Assembly (NCBI RefSeq): GCF_900312815.1
Contig: NZ_OMPE01000004.1
Coordinates: forward strand, 62,001 to 126,000
Length of the DNA stretch: 64,000 nucleotides
Source of the DNA: Aquimarina sp. AU474
GTDB lineage: Bacteria; Bacteroidota; Bacteroidia; Flavobacteriales; Flavobacteriaceae
Reading direction: 5' to 3'
The position numbers and the translations under genes were made by a program. Below the pieces are notes generated by a model. That model was not told the DNA's origin. It saw nothing but the letters and a program-made list of their open reading frames with translations, and made no database searches. This document shows positions 33,752 through 41,585 of this stretch, piece by piece (within the stretch, counting starts at the first letter, position 1; every line of letters begins with the position of its first letter).

Positions 33752-34817
33752 TTGTAGATGTTTTTAGGTTTTTTAATGTTAATTCCACAGTATGGTACTT
33801 GTTGTTTTTTGAAATTTTAAGTTCATGATTATCCCCATATGCTAATGATAATCTTTTTTTGATATTAGTTAATCCAATTCCTTTTTTGTCCTCTTTTTCA
33901 AAAGGGTGGATAGAGTTTTTAATCATAAAATGAATTTCATCATTAATACACTTAAGATGTATGTATATGGATAGTTTTTGATCAATAATTTGCCCGTGTT
34001 TAAAGCTGTTTTCAACAAAAGGAATTAATAACATAGGTGCTACTTGAATGGTTTCCTTAATTTTTTCAAGGTTCAAAGTTATATCCAAAACATCGCTAAA
34101 ACGCATTTTTTCTAAGGCTATGTAATCATTAATATGATTTATTTCCTCTTGTAAAGGAACCAATGGTTTATCTGATTGGTATAAAAGATAGTCAAGTAGA
34201 TTAGAAAGTTTTAAAATCATTTCGGGAGTATCTTCTGATTTCTTTAAAGCAAAACCATATAATGTATTTAGTGTATTAAAAAGAAAATGTGGATGAATTT
34301 GCATTTTTAGATAATTCAATTCTTGTTCTTTAAACTTTAATTGAGTTTCAAGAATCCGATTTTTAAGCTCTTGATTTATCGAGGTAGATTTAAAATTATG
34401 CTGCACCAAACTTAATGCACTAGCAATAAATACTACAAAATATACTGCAATAAATAGAAATAATGGACTACGAGTCATAGGAGCCATGTTATCTATTTGC
34501 ATTAAAGAAAGATATATCAAACCATAAAAAAAAGAGATTACAATAAACAGCGCCGAAATGATTATAGTGTAAATACAATAAACGCAAAACTGAAGGTATT
34601 TTTCTTGTATTAAGTATTTTGGGATTAAAAGATCAATAACCGTGTATGTCGTTCCTATGGTTACTGGCATTAGAAAAAGAGAAAAAGAAAAAGTGTAATT
34701 GATGTTTTCACTGTTATAACCAAAAAAATAGGTGTAACAGAATAAAATCACGACCCAAAAGATAGTGTGCAGTAGTAATTTAGTTATTTTTCTTAGTATA
34801 AACTGTTTAGAAAGCAT
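33741..34817 (-). CDS. LytS-like sensor histidine kinase
   Basis: A 358-residue kinase with four predicted transmembrane helices (about residues 15-150) and no large periplasmic sensor. A coiled-coil linker (ELKNRILETQLKFKEQELNYLK) leads into the His_kinase motif QIHPHFLFNTLNTLYGFALK, with the phospho-accepting His. The HATPase domain has PMLLIPFVENSFKHG and KKGIGLTNIKKRL. The start is set at the ATG 34815-34817 (MLSKQFILRKITK), since the extra 23 residues of the longer frame have no family support. It overlaps the response-regulator gene by 11 bp. Confidence 0.9.
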   Translation of the reverse strand: MLSKQFILRKITKLLLHTIFWVVILFCYTYFFGYNSENINYTFSFSLFLMPVTIGTTYTVIDLLIPKYLIQEKYLQFCVYCIYTIIISALFIVISFFYGLIYLSLMQIDNMAPMTRSPLFLFIAVYFVVFIASALSLVQHNFKSTSINQELKNRILETQLKFKEQELNYLKMQIHPHFLFNTLNTLYGFALKKSEDTPEMILKLSNLLDYLLYQSDKPLVPLQEEINHINDYIALEKMRFSDVLDITLNLEKIKETIQVAPMLLIPFVENSFKHGQIIDQKLSIYIHLKCINDEIHFMIKNSIHPFEKEDKKGIGLTNIKKRLSLAYGDNHELKISKNNKYHTVELTLKNLKTSTNEF

Positions 34818-34953
34818 GCTATGATAAAGGATGATAATATCTGTATAATTTTTGAAAAACACACCATTTATGAGACAGATGACCATATTAGCATAGTTTT
34901 AAACAGGTAGGATGTTATTAATAAAGTAACCTTGTTATAACCTGAGTGAATCC

Positions 34954-34967
34954 TGCGATCTATCGCA
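34954..34967. promoter_or_regulatory. Palindrome in the divergent lytS / hydrolase promoter region
   Basis: TGCGAT-CT-ATCGCA is a perfect 6-bp inverted repeat with a 2-bp centre. A perfect -7 motif TAGTTTTG at 34996-35003 predicts a hydrolase transcript start near 35009, placing the palindrome about 48 bp upstream of it. It could be an operator; the binding protein is unknown. Confidence 0.3.
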
Positions 34968-35021
34968 AATGCAACCATAGAAAAACATTTGTATTTAGTT
35001 TTGATTCAAATATAAAATACA

Positions 35022-36479
35022 ATGAAAATATTTGAACTCTTTTTAATACTATCAATTTTTGGTTTTTTAATTAGCTTCTTTTTGAAATTTGACGCAATCA
35101 AAAAATGGACACTCTATTCTAGTATTTTATTTTTAATGATTCATTTGTTGATAGAAGGAAATCGATGGCAATTATATCCTGTATATGGCTTATGTGCTCT
35201 AATACCAATACTGTATTATTTCCCAAATATAAAAAAGTGGGCGAAGGTTATTGTTGTAAGTTTTGCCATGCTTAACTGTGGAGTAAGCTTTGCTTTAGGA
35301 ATATTAATGCCTGTAATGAAATTTCCAGAACCGTCGGGTTCTTTTTCAATAGGTGTGCAATCGTTGTATCTTGAAGATAAATCGCGTAAAGAGTTACTCA
35401 CCAAAGATGATACAGATTATAGAAAGTTATCGGTACATATTTGGTACCCATCTCATCAAAAAATTGCTAAGCCCGAAAACTATATGGATCAAGGGTATGC
35501 AGAAGTGTTTATAAGGAGTAAAAATATGCCATCGTTTATTGCCGGACATTTTGATTTGACCAAGATGCATATAGAACGAGAACTATCCATAACAAACACT
35601 AATAAATTGCCCATAATTATATTATCGCATGGGCTACTGTGGAATAGTGAAATGTATACTACTATCATCGAAGAAATCGTAAGCAAGGGGTATATTGTTA
35701 TAGGTATTGATCATACATACGAAACCTTTCTTACAGAGTATAAAGGTAAGCGAATCTCATGGAGTAGAGAAAATATACACAAGATGAATACCAATTTAGA
35801 TTTTAAGCAATACAAAGAATACGAAAAACTATTCACTCTAGAAAAAGATACGATCAAAAAACATGATTTTATGAGGAAGGCTATACACTCACTTCCGTAT
35901 TTTGAGAGTTTAGATAGATGGTCAAACGATATTTCATTTGTAATAAATCAGTTAGAAAACTTCAATGTAAATACAAACCATTTCTTATATCAAAAATTAG
36001 ATATGGATAGTGTTGGTTTACTAGGGCATTCATGGGGTGGTGCCGCTGTGACTCAAAATGCAGCTGTTAATAATAAGGTTAAGGCCGTAATTAATATGGA
36101 CGGTGCGCAATGGGGGAGGTTAATCGATCAGAAACTAGAGGTTCCTTTAATGACCTTATTAGCGGATAGAGATTATCAATCATTTTTTACACCTAATTTT
36201 TATGTATATGATAAGGTAGTAAAAGATGATTTCTATGAAATAATTATTAAAGGCACAGGACACGCAAATTTTGGTGATATGTCCTATTGGACAAAATTGC
36301 ATTCACTTACAGATACAGGAAACATTAATCCAATACGAATGACACATGTTACAAATAAATTGATACTAAGTTTTTTTGATAAATATGTTAGAAATAATGA
36401 TACGAATCTACTAAAAAACTTTTCTGCTAGCGAATATCCTGAAGTTGTAATATCGCTAAAAAAGAAGAATGAGAAATAA
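35022..36479 (+). CDS. Membrane-anchored alpha/beta hydrolase (PAF-acetylhydrolase-like)
   Basis: A 485-residue protein whose first 100 residues form three or four hydrophobic helices. A large alpha/beta-hydrolase domain follows, resembling platelet-activating-factor acetylhydrolases and dienelactone hydrolases: LPIILSHGLLWNSEMYTTI (oxyanion-hole His-Gly), nucleophile elbow GLLGHSWGGAAVTQ (Ser near residue 333), an Asp in PLMTLLADRDYQSFF and a His in IIKGTGHANFGDMS. The likely activity is hydrolysis of a lipid or ester near the membrane. It is divergent from the LytS/LytTR genes and 27 bp upstream of the TolQ/ExbB-like gene, with which it probably forms an operon. Confidence 0.8.
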   Translation: MKIFELFLILSIFGFLISFFLKFDAIKKWTLYSSILFLMIHLLIEGNRWQLYPVYGLCALIPILYYFPNIKKWAKVIVVSFAMLNCGVSFALGILMPVMKFPEPSGSFSIGVQSLYLEDKSRKELLTKDDTDYRKLSVHIWYPSHQKIAKPENYMDQGYAEVFIRSKNMPSFIAGHFDLTKMHIERELSITNTNKLPIIILSHGLLWNSEMYTTIIEEIVSKGYIVIGIDHTYETFLTEYKGKRISWSRENIHKMNTNLDFKQYKEYEKLFTLEKDTIKKHDFMRKAIHSLPYFESLDRWSNDISFVINQLENFNVNTNHFLYQKLDMDSVGLLGHSWGGAAVTQNAAVNNKVKAVINMDGAQWGRLIDQKLEVPLMTLLADRDYQSFFTPNFYVYDKVVKDDFYEIIIKGTGHANFGDMSYWTKLHSLTDTGNINPIRMTHVTNKLILSFFDKYVRNNDTNLLKNFSASEYPEVVISLKKKNEK

Positions 36480-36506
36480 TTTATAAACTTCTCTAGTATT
36501 TACAAT

Positions 36507-36953
36507 ATGTTTAACTTAATTTTAAAAATCATGATATTATTTTCTTTTCTATTACTACAGAGTAGGTCACTTTTTTTTGGTCCATTTGGTTTGTTACAAG
36601 ATGGAGGAATGTTTTTTATGTTTCCTATACTACTAATGCTTCTTTTAGTACTTTTTTTGACGCTGAAAAACTTCTTGGTAATAAGACAGCAAGGATTTCC
36701 TTCTGCAAAATATATAAAGCTTATAAACTCGATAGGTTTATTAACTCTAGTTTGGGGGGTATTAGGACAATTAGTAGGTTTGGTAGAAGCATTTGATAAG
36801 ATCGAGTTGCTAGGAGAAATTTCTACTCCTTTGTTGGCCGGAGGATTAAAGATATCTGCATTGTCTACTATATTTGGATTTTTTGTATTCGTTGTTTCTA
36901 GAGTTTCCAGCATCATATTTACTTGGATGCAAAAAGAAGAATCGAATCAATAA
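36507..36953 (+). CDS. Small MotA/TolQ/ExbB-like membrane protein
   Basis: A 148-residue protein with three or four hydrophobic helices. The C-terminal two (about residues 75-95 and 110-135) match the proton-channel family: INSIGLLTLVWGVLGQLVGLVEAFDKI, then LLAGGLKISALSTIFGFFVFVVSRV. It is shorter than typical ExbB/TolQ (about 230 residues) and no ExbD/TolR or MotB partner is encoded nearby. Whether it conducts protons is therefore doubtful; it may be a stand-alone variant acting with the upstream hydrolase. It ends in tail-to-tail orientation with the CDGSH gene. Confidence 0.68.
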   Translation: MFNLILKIMILFSFLLLQSRSLFFGPFGLLQDGGMFFMFPILLMLLLVLFLTLKNFLVIRQQGFPSAKYIKLINSIGLLTLVWGVLGQLVGLVEAFDKIELLGEISTPLLAGGLKISALSTIFGFFVFVVSRVSSIIFTWMQKEESNQ

Positions 36954-36973
36954 TACCTTTTTTCAACACTAAT

Positions 36974-37005
36974 AATTCCTGATTCATGAAGATGAATCAG
37001 GAATT
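36974..37005. terminator. 14-bp perfect hairpin at a convergent junction
   Basis: Left arm 36974-36987 and right arm 36992-37005 (core TTCCTGATTCAT) pair perfectly around a GAAG loop. It sits between the TolQ/ExbB-like stop (36953) and the CDGSH stop (37016). No strong U run follows directly, so termination versus RNA stabilisation is uncertain. Confidence 0.55.
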
Positions 37006-37015
37006 GAACATTATT

Positions 37016-37255
37016 CTAGTTTTTATGAGACCCATCGCAATAAGGAGGGTTTTTAGTTTCTTTACAGGTACATAAATAAGCTTCTTTGGCAGTATCCACA
37101 CTAAAAATTAAAGGATTTGTAGCTTCTTCTTTTTTATGACTACCATTACAAAAAGGTTGATCAGCGCTATGCCCGCAGGTACACCAAGCATAGTTCTTAT
37201 CTGCTTCTAATTGACAAGGTATTGGAGCGTTACCACCCCGTATATTATTTTCCAT
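37016..37255 (-). CDS. CDGSH iron-sulfur domain protein (double motif)
   Basis: A 79-residue protein with two CDGSH-type [2Fe-2S] motifs, CTCGHSADQPFCNGSHK (about residues 25-41) and CTCKETKNPPYCDGSHK (about 62-78). Each has the three-Cys one-His ligation pattern C-x-C-x2-x-x3-P-x-C-[DN]-G-S-H, so one chain can hold two clusters, as in MitoNEET-related Miner2-like proteins. The likely role is electron or cluster transfer in the cytosol; the partner is unknown. Its upstream region (37256-37420) is shared with the divergent riboswitch-metE unit. Confidence 0.9.
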   Translation of the reverse strand: MENNIRGGNAPIPCQLEADKNYAWCTCGHSADQPFCNGSHKKEEATNPLIFSVDTAKEAYLCTCKETKNPPYCDGSHKN

Positions 37256-37420
37256 AGACTTAATTTAACGTTCTTTAAAATTATTGAATCTGGAGTTAAG
37301 ATTGATTTTAAATAGGGAATCTTCAATAATCTTGCTTTTATATGGGTTTTGGCATGAACAAAGATTATTTGACGTACCTTTATAATCAATAAAAGTTCTT
37401 TACATATACTATTCATCATC

Positions 37421-37586
37421 CGATATAGGTTTTGCTTAATTGTGAATTAATAGGGAATCATGTGAAAATCATGAACTGTCGCGCAACTGTAAGTAACTAT
37501 ATAGTTTTTATCGATTATATCCACTGTCATATTTGTGATGGGAAGGAAGATAAAAATGTTACAAGTCAGGAGACCTGCCTATCATC
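37421..37586 (+). promoter_or_regulatory. Cobalamin (B12) riboswitch
   Basis: The leader of metE carries the conserved cobalamin aptamer blocks in order: GGGAATCATGTGAAAATCAT (37453-37472), ACTGTCGCGCAACTGTAA (37475-37492), CCACTG (37521-37526), GATGGGAAGGAAGA (37537-37550) and the B12 box AGTCAGGAGACCTGCC (37564-37579). A closing P1 helix forms between ATAGG (37425-37429) and CCTAT (37578-37582). Downstream, CATCGA (37583-37588) can pair with TCGATG (37629-37634), a candidate expression platform. A weak -7 TACCTTTA at 37375-37382 could be the promoter. The ligand class is established knowledge; OFF-switch behaviour with metE is inferred. Confidence 0.93.
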
Positions 37587-37763
37587 GAATTGACTATGCT
37601 TTCGCGGTTTAAAGTTTATGTTATAATCGATGTTACACCAATTAAAAAAATATTTTTATTGGCGCATTTTTGATTTATATAACTTCATATTTTTTACCCT
37701 TAAACATTTCGAATTTATCTAAAGAATTATAGAGATTTCTATTAATTTTTTAAAATTTAAATT

Positions 37764-40082
37764 ATGCTTACACACAATTTAGGCTACCCGCGTATTGGTA
37801 GTAAGAGGGAGCTAAAAAAAGTTTCAGAGGAGTATTGGTCAGGAAAGACTACTAGTAAAAACCTAATCCAAGTAGCAAAAAATATTAGAAGCCAAAATTG
37901 GCTATTGCAAAAGGATATAGGAATAGATTTGATACCATCAAATGATTTTTCTCTTTATGATCAAGTATTAGATATGTCCTTGATGGTAGGTGCTATACCA
38001 AAAAGATTTGAAACCTTATTATCAGAAAAATTTAGTTACTTAGATGTGTACTACGCAATGGCTAGAGGTTATCAAAAAGATGATCATGATATAAAAGCCA
38101 TGGAAATGACAAAATGGTTCGATACTAATTACCATTATATTGTTCCTGAATTTTATGAAGATCAAGAGTTTCAATTATTCTCTACCAAAGTGATTGACGA
38201 ATTTTATGAAGCTAAGGAATTAGGGATTCTTACTAAGCCCGTATTAATTGGCCCAGTTTCCTACATTTTGTTAGGAAAAGAAAAAGAAGGGAATTTTGAT
38301 AAAACTGAATTGTTGAAAAAATTAATTCCTGTTTATATTGAGATTATTGAAAAATTGGAAGCTTTAGGAGTGGAGTGGATTCAATTTGATGAACCTTTTT
38401 TAGGACTTGATCTTTCTGATAAAGAGAAGAATGCTTATAAAGAAGTGTATCTTATTTTGAAAAGTACTTTTCCTAAAATCAAAATAATGATAGCAACTTA
38501 TTTTGAAGGCGTAACGGATAATCTTTCTTTGATTGCCGATGATTTGCTAATTAATGCATTACATATAGATTTGGTTCGGAATCCAGAGCAGTTAGGTCCT
38601 GTTTTAAATAAGTTACCCGATCGAATTCAACTTTCTTTAGGAGTGGTAGATGGTCGAAATATTTGGAAAAACGAATATCAAGAATCATTACAGCTTATTT
38701 TTAACACTATAAAATCTAGAGATAAGGATACTATTTTAATTGCACCTTCTTGTTCTTTATTACATTCTCCTTGTGACCTAGATTTGGAAAAAGGAGAAAA
38801 TATAGTTTTATCTGATATAAAGGATTGGATGGCTTTTGCAAAGCAGAAACTAAATGAAGTGGTTGTATTAAAACAACTTGCATTGAGTAAAGAGCAGGAT
38901 GAATTCTTGATTAAATTAGAAAATAACATACAATCTCATACCAACAGAAGAAATTCCAAATATATCCAAAACCTAAAAGTGAAAGATAGAGTGAGTTCTA
39001 TTTCGCATAAAGAAACCCATAGAGATAATTCGTTTAAAATCAGGAAAGAATTACAAGAAAAAGAGTTGAGGTTACCATTTTTTCCAACGACTACTATTGG
39101 TTCTTTTCCTCAAACAAAAGCGGTTAGGAATTGGAGATATAAATATAAAAAAGGAGAACTTTCTTTAGAAGAATATAATGATCATATTAAAGACGAAATA
39201 AGAAATGCTATTGATTGGCAAGAAAAAATAGATCTTGATGTTTTAGTACATGGGGAGTTTGAGCGCAACGATATGGTAGAATATTTTGGCGAACAGTTAG
39301 AGGGTTTTGCTTTTACAAAATTTGGATGGGTACAAAGTTATGGGTCTAGATGTGTAAAGCCACCGATTATTTATGGTAGTGTAGATAGACTTAAAGCAAT
39401 GACTGTTGATTGGACAGTTTTTGCACAATCCTTAACGTCAAAATTGGTAAAAGGAATGCTCACTGGGCCGATAACCATTTTACAATGGTCTTTTGTTCGA
39501 AACGATCAGCCAAGATCCTTAACTTGTAAAGAGATTGCACTTGCGATTAGAGATGAGGTAAAAGAATTAGAAGAAAACGGAATCAAGATTATTCAGATTG
39601 ATGAACCCGCTTTAAGAGAGGGATTGCCTTTACGAAGCAAAGACTGGAAAGCTTATTTGAAATGGGCTATCGAAGCATTTAAAATAACAGCAACAGTAGT
39701 TAAAAATGAAACGCAGATACATACGCATATGTGCTATTCAGAGTTTAACGATATCATTGATGATATAGCAAGAATGGATGCTGATGTCATTACGATAGAG
39801 TGCTCAAGATCTCAAATGGAATTATTAGACGCCTTTAAAGATTTTGAATACCCTAATGATATTGGCCCTGGAGTATATGATATTCATGCTCCAAGAATTC
39901 CGAATACTTCTGAAATTGTAGATTTAATGCATAAAGCACAACAATACATCCCAATTAGACAGTTGTGGGTTAACCCTGATTGTGGTTTGAAAACCAGGGG
40001 ATGGAAAGAAACAGAGGAATCATTAAAAGCAATGGTAGAAGCTGCAAAACAATTGCGAGTAGAAATGACTCAAATGGTTTGA
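37764..40082 (+). CDS. metE: Cobalamin-independent methionine synthase
   Basis: A 772-residue enzyme transferring a methyl group from 5-methyl-THF polyglutamate to homocysteine. The N-terminal half starts with HNLGYPRIGSKRELKK. The C-terminal catalytic barrel carries FFPTTTIGSFPQTK, DVLVHGEFERNDMVEYF and the zinc ligands in THMCYSEF (His and Cys), ITIECSRS (Glu) and WVNPDCGLKTRGW (Cys). Length is normal for full MetE. It is preceded by a cobalamin riboswitch, so expression should fall when B12 is available and the B12-dependent MetH (not in this window) takes over. A GC-containing terminator follows at 40105. Confidence 0.97.
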   Translation: MLTHNLGYPRIGSKRELKKVSEEYWSGKTTSKNLIQVAKNIRSQNWLLQKDIGIDLIPSNDFSLYDQVLDMSLMVGAIPKRFETLLSEKFSYLDVYYAMARGYQKDDHDIKAMEMTKWFDTNYHYIVPEFYEDQEFQLFSTKVIDEFYEAKELGILTKPVLIGPVSYILLGKEKEGNFDKTELLKKLIPVYIEIIEKLEALGVEWIQFDEPFLGLDLSDKEKNAYKEVYLILKSTFPKIKIMIATYFEGVTDNLSLIADDLLINALHIDLVRNPEQLGPVLNKLPDRIQLSLGVVDGRNIWKNEYQESLQLIFNTIKSRDKDTILIAPSCSLLHSPCDLDLEKGENIVLSDIKDWMAFAKQKLNEVVVLKQLALSKEQDEFLIKLENNIQSHTNRRNSKYIQNLKVKDRVSSISHKETHRDNSFKIRKELQEKELRLPFFPTTTIGSFPQTKAVRNWRYKYKKGELSLEEYNDHIKDEIRNAIDWQEKIDLDVLVHGEFERNDMVEYFGEQLEGFAFTKFGWVQSYGSRCVKPPIIYGSVDRLKAMTVDWTVFAQSLTSKLVKGMLTGPITILQWSFVRNDQPRSLTCKEIALAIRDEVKELEENGIKIIQIDEPALREGLPLRSKDWKAYLKWAIEAFKITATVVKNETQIHTHMCYSEFNDIIDDIARMDADVITIECSRSQMELLDAFKDFEYPNDIGPGVYDIHAPRIPNTSEIVDLMHKAQQYIPIRQLWVNPDCGLKTRGWKETEESLKAMVEAAKQLRVEMTQMV

Positions 40083-40104
40083 TTTTAATTTATTCTATTT
40101 AAAT

Positions 40105-40143
40105 GACTTCTCCCAATCCATGATTCGGAGAGGTCTTTTTTTT
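40105..40143 (+). terminator. Rho-independent terminator after metE
   Basis: GACTTCTCC (40105-40113) pairs with GGAGAGGTC (40127-40135), with one G-U pair, followed by eight T (40136-40143). It lies 22 bp after the metE stop and just before the convergent DUF3179 gene. Confidence 0.85.
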
Positions 40144-40147
40144 GATG

Positions 40148-41515
40148 CTACTTTATCAATTTTACTTCTGGAAATGCAGCTTTATAACCAAACCAAAAGG
40201 CATTGTGAGTTGGTAAACGATTTAGGACCGTATTGGTTGTTATATTTCGTAATTCGTTTTCAAGTAGATCCCAAGTATTTCCATTTGCATCTATAGCTTT
40301 TGACCCTTTGTCGTATGAGATAAATTGAACATTTTCTGTGAAATATACTCTATGTGCACCACTAGAATCTGTAAAAACGGTAAAGTTTTTTGAGTTAATG
40401 GCACTTTGATAAAGTTCATTTTTTTTCAAAAATTTCGAAGAAATAGCAAGGTTTTCATCTGTTTCTTGGGGCAATCGAATGGCTAAAATTTCTTGCTTGT
40501 TGAGCAATCTATTATCTCTTTTGGGTACAGAAAACATAAGTTCATCTGTAGAGAAATAATCTTTGTAAGCTATACCTTCGCCATAATCTCTACGATGTCC
40601 CGTTTTTTTAGATAATACTGTAGTTTCGGGATGCAGTTTTTTCCACTCACCCCAAGTAGTCGTAACAACACTAAGGTATTCTAGTTCTATTCTTTTACCA
40701 ACCAAAGGGCCAATCACGGGTTTCCCCCAAAGAGTGTTCCATAGAGATTGTGTTTTTTGATCGTACATTAATTTATTGGATCGATATAAAAAACCACTTG
40801 TTCCTAGTTGATATTTGATCCCATCTTTTTCGGTTTTATAAAGAATTACTGTTCCACAAAGAGTGCAATATACACCTGCTACGGGTATGTTACCTACCTG
40901 ATCAGTAAACATCTCATGCCAAGCAAGGATACGTTTAGGATATGCCCGGGTATCCCCATTAACCGAAATACCAAAAATAATATCTTTATCATTGAGATAA
41001 GATGCTGCTTCTGCAGCAATCATTTTGGGATTGCGTAAAGGCGGAATACCGTCTTGAATGACTCCTCCCCATCTCACTTCATCTAATCTAATTGTAGATT
41101 GGTGTTCTCGATCCAGAAAATAATTTCCAAAACGACTATCAATAACTTTGTGTAATGTGGCTTTAAAAGTATAGTACGACGGTTGATAAGAAGCTTCTTT
41201 ATTCCATAGGAATTCGTACCACTTATTAAAATCGTACGAATAGTATTTTTTTGTTTTCTTTTGAAGAATATTTTGCAGTTTGACAGAGGTAGAGGGGCTT
41301 TTAAGAAAATATAAAGATTCAATAGCCAATATTTCAAAGTGTTTCGACCAATTATTTTCTATATACCGCAATGCGTTTTTATGAACTTGAGTATTTCCTG
41401 AGGTGAAAAAATCTAAAAAATACTCATAATCTTCTTTTTCGTTTTGTATTGAATTTTGCCCACTAATAAAACTTACATTCAAAACGAAAATTATACCTAT
41501 CAAAAACCTATTCAT
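40148..41515 (-). CDS. Exported DUF3179 domain protein
   Basis: A 455-residue protein with a signal peptide (MNRFLIGIIFVLNVSFISGQ). A helical N-terminal region of about 130 residues with HEAT-like character (FFTSGNTQVHKNALRYIENNW) is followed by the DUF3179 domain. Its hallmarks are ISVNGDTRAYPKRILAWHEMF, VAGVYCTLCGTVILY (a CxxC pair near residues 213-216), SGFLYRSNKLMYDQKTQSLW and HRRDYGEGIAYKDY. DUF3179 proteins are exported proteins of unknown function; the CxxC suggests metal or redox chemistry but this is unproven. Encoded 70 bp downstream of the ABC exporter gene on the same strand. Confidence 0.85.
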   Translation of the reverse strand: MNRFLIGIIFVLNVSFISGQNSIQNEKEDYEYFLDFFTSGNTQVHKNALRYIENNWSKHFEILAIESLYFLKSPSTSVKLQNILQKKTKKYYSYDFNKWYEFLWNKEASYQPSYYTFKATLHKVIDSRFGNYFLDREHQSTIRLDEVRWGGVIQDGIPPLRNPKMIAAEAASYLNDKDIIFGISVNGDTRAYPKRILAWHEMFTDQVGNIPVAGVYCTLCGTVILYKTEKDGIKYQLGTSGFLYRSNKLMYDQKTQSLWNTLWGKPVIGPLVGKRIELEYLSVVTTTWGEWKKLHPETTVLSKKTGHRRDYGEGIAYKDYFSTDELMFSVPKRDNRLLNKQEILAIRLPQETDENLAISSKFLKKNELYQSAINSKNFTVFTDSSGAHRVYFTENVQFISYDKGSKAIDANGNTWDLLENELRNITTNTVLNRLPTHNAFWFGYKAAFPEVKLIK

Positions 41516-41585
41516 CTGACCTACTTTAACAAGTAAGTCGTTTCAGATGTTGAATATCAACAGGTTTTAAGGAAATTTTAGTGAA

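Noticed and set aside
36500..36916. A 138-residue leftward frame opposite the TolQ/ExbB-like gene
   Set aside because: It mirrors the hydrophobic helices of the real gene as an Asn/Pro/Ser-rich antisense product; the plus strand has the coherent membrane protein.
37207..37419. A 70-residue leftward frame overlapping the CDGSH start
   Set aside because: It overlaps the real CDGSH gene in another frame and the divergent promoter region, has no recognisable domain and an implausible composition.
38678..38929. An 83-residue leftward frame inside metE
   Set aside because: It is antisense to the conserved metE linker region and lacks any family resemblance.
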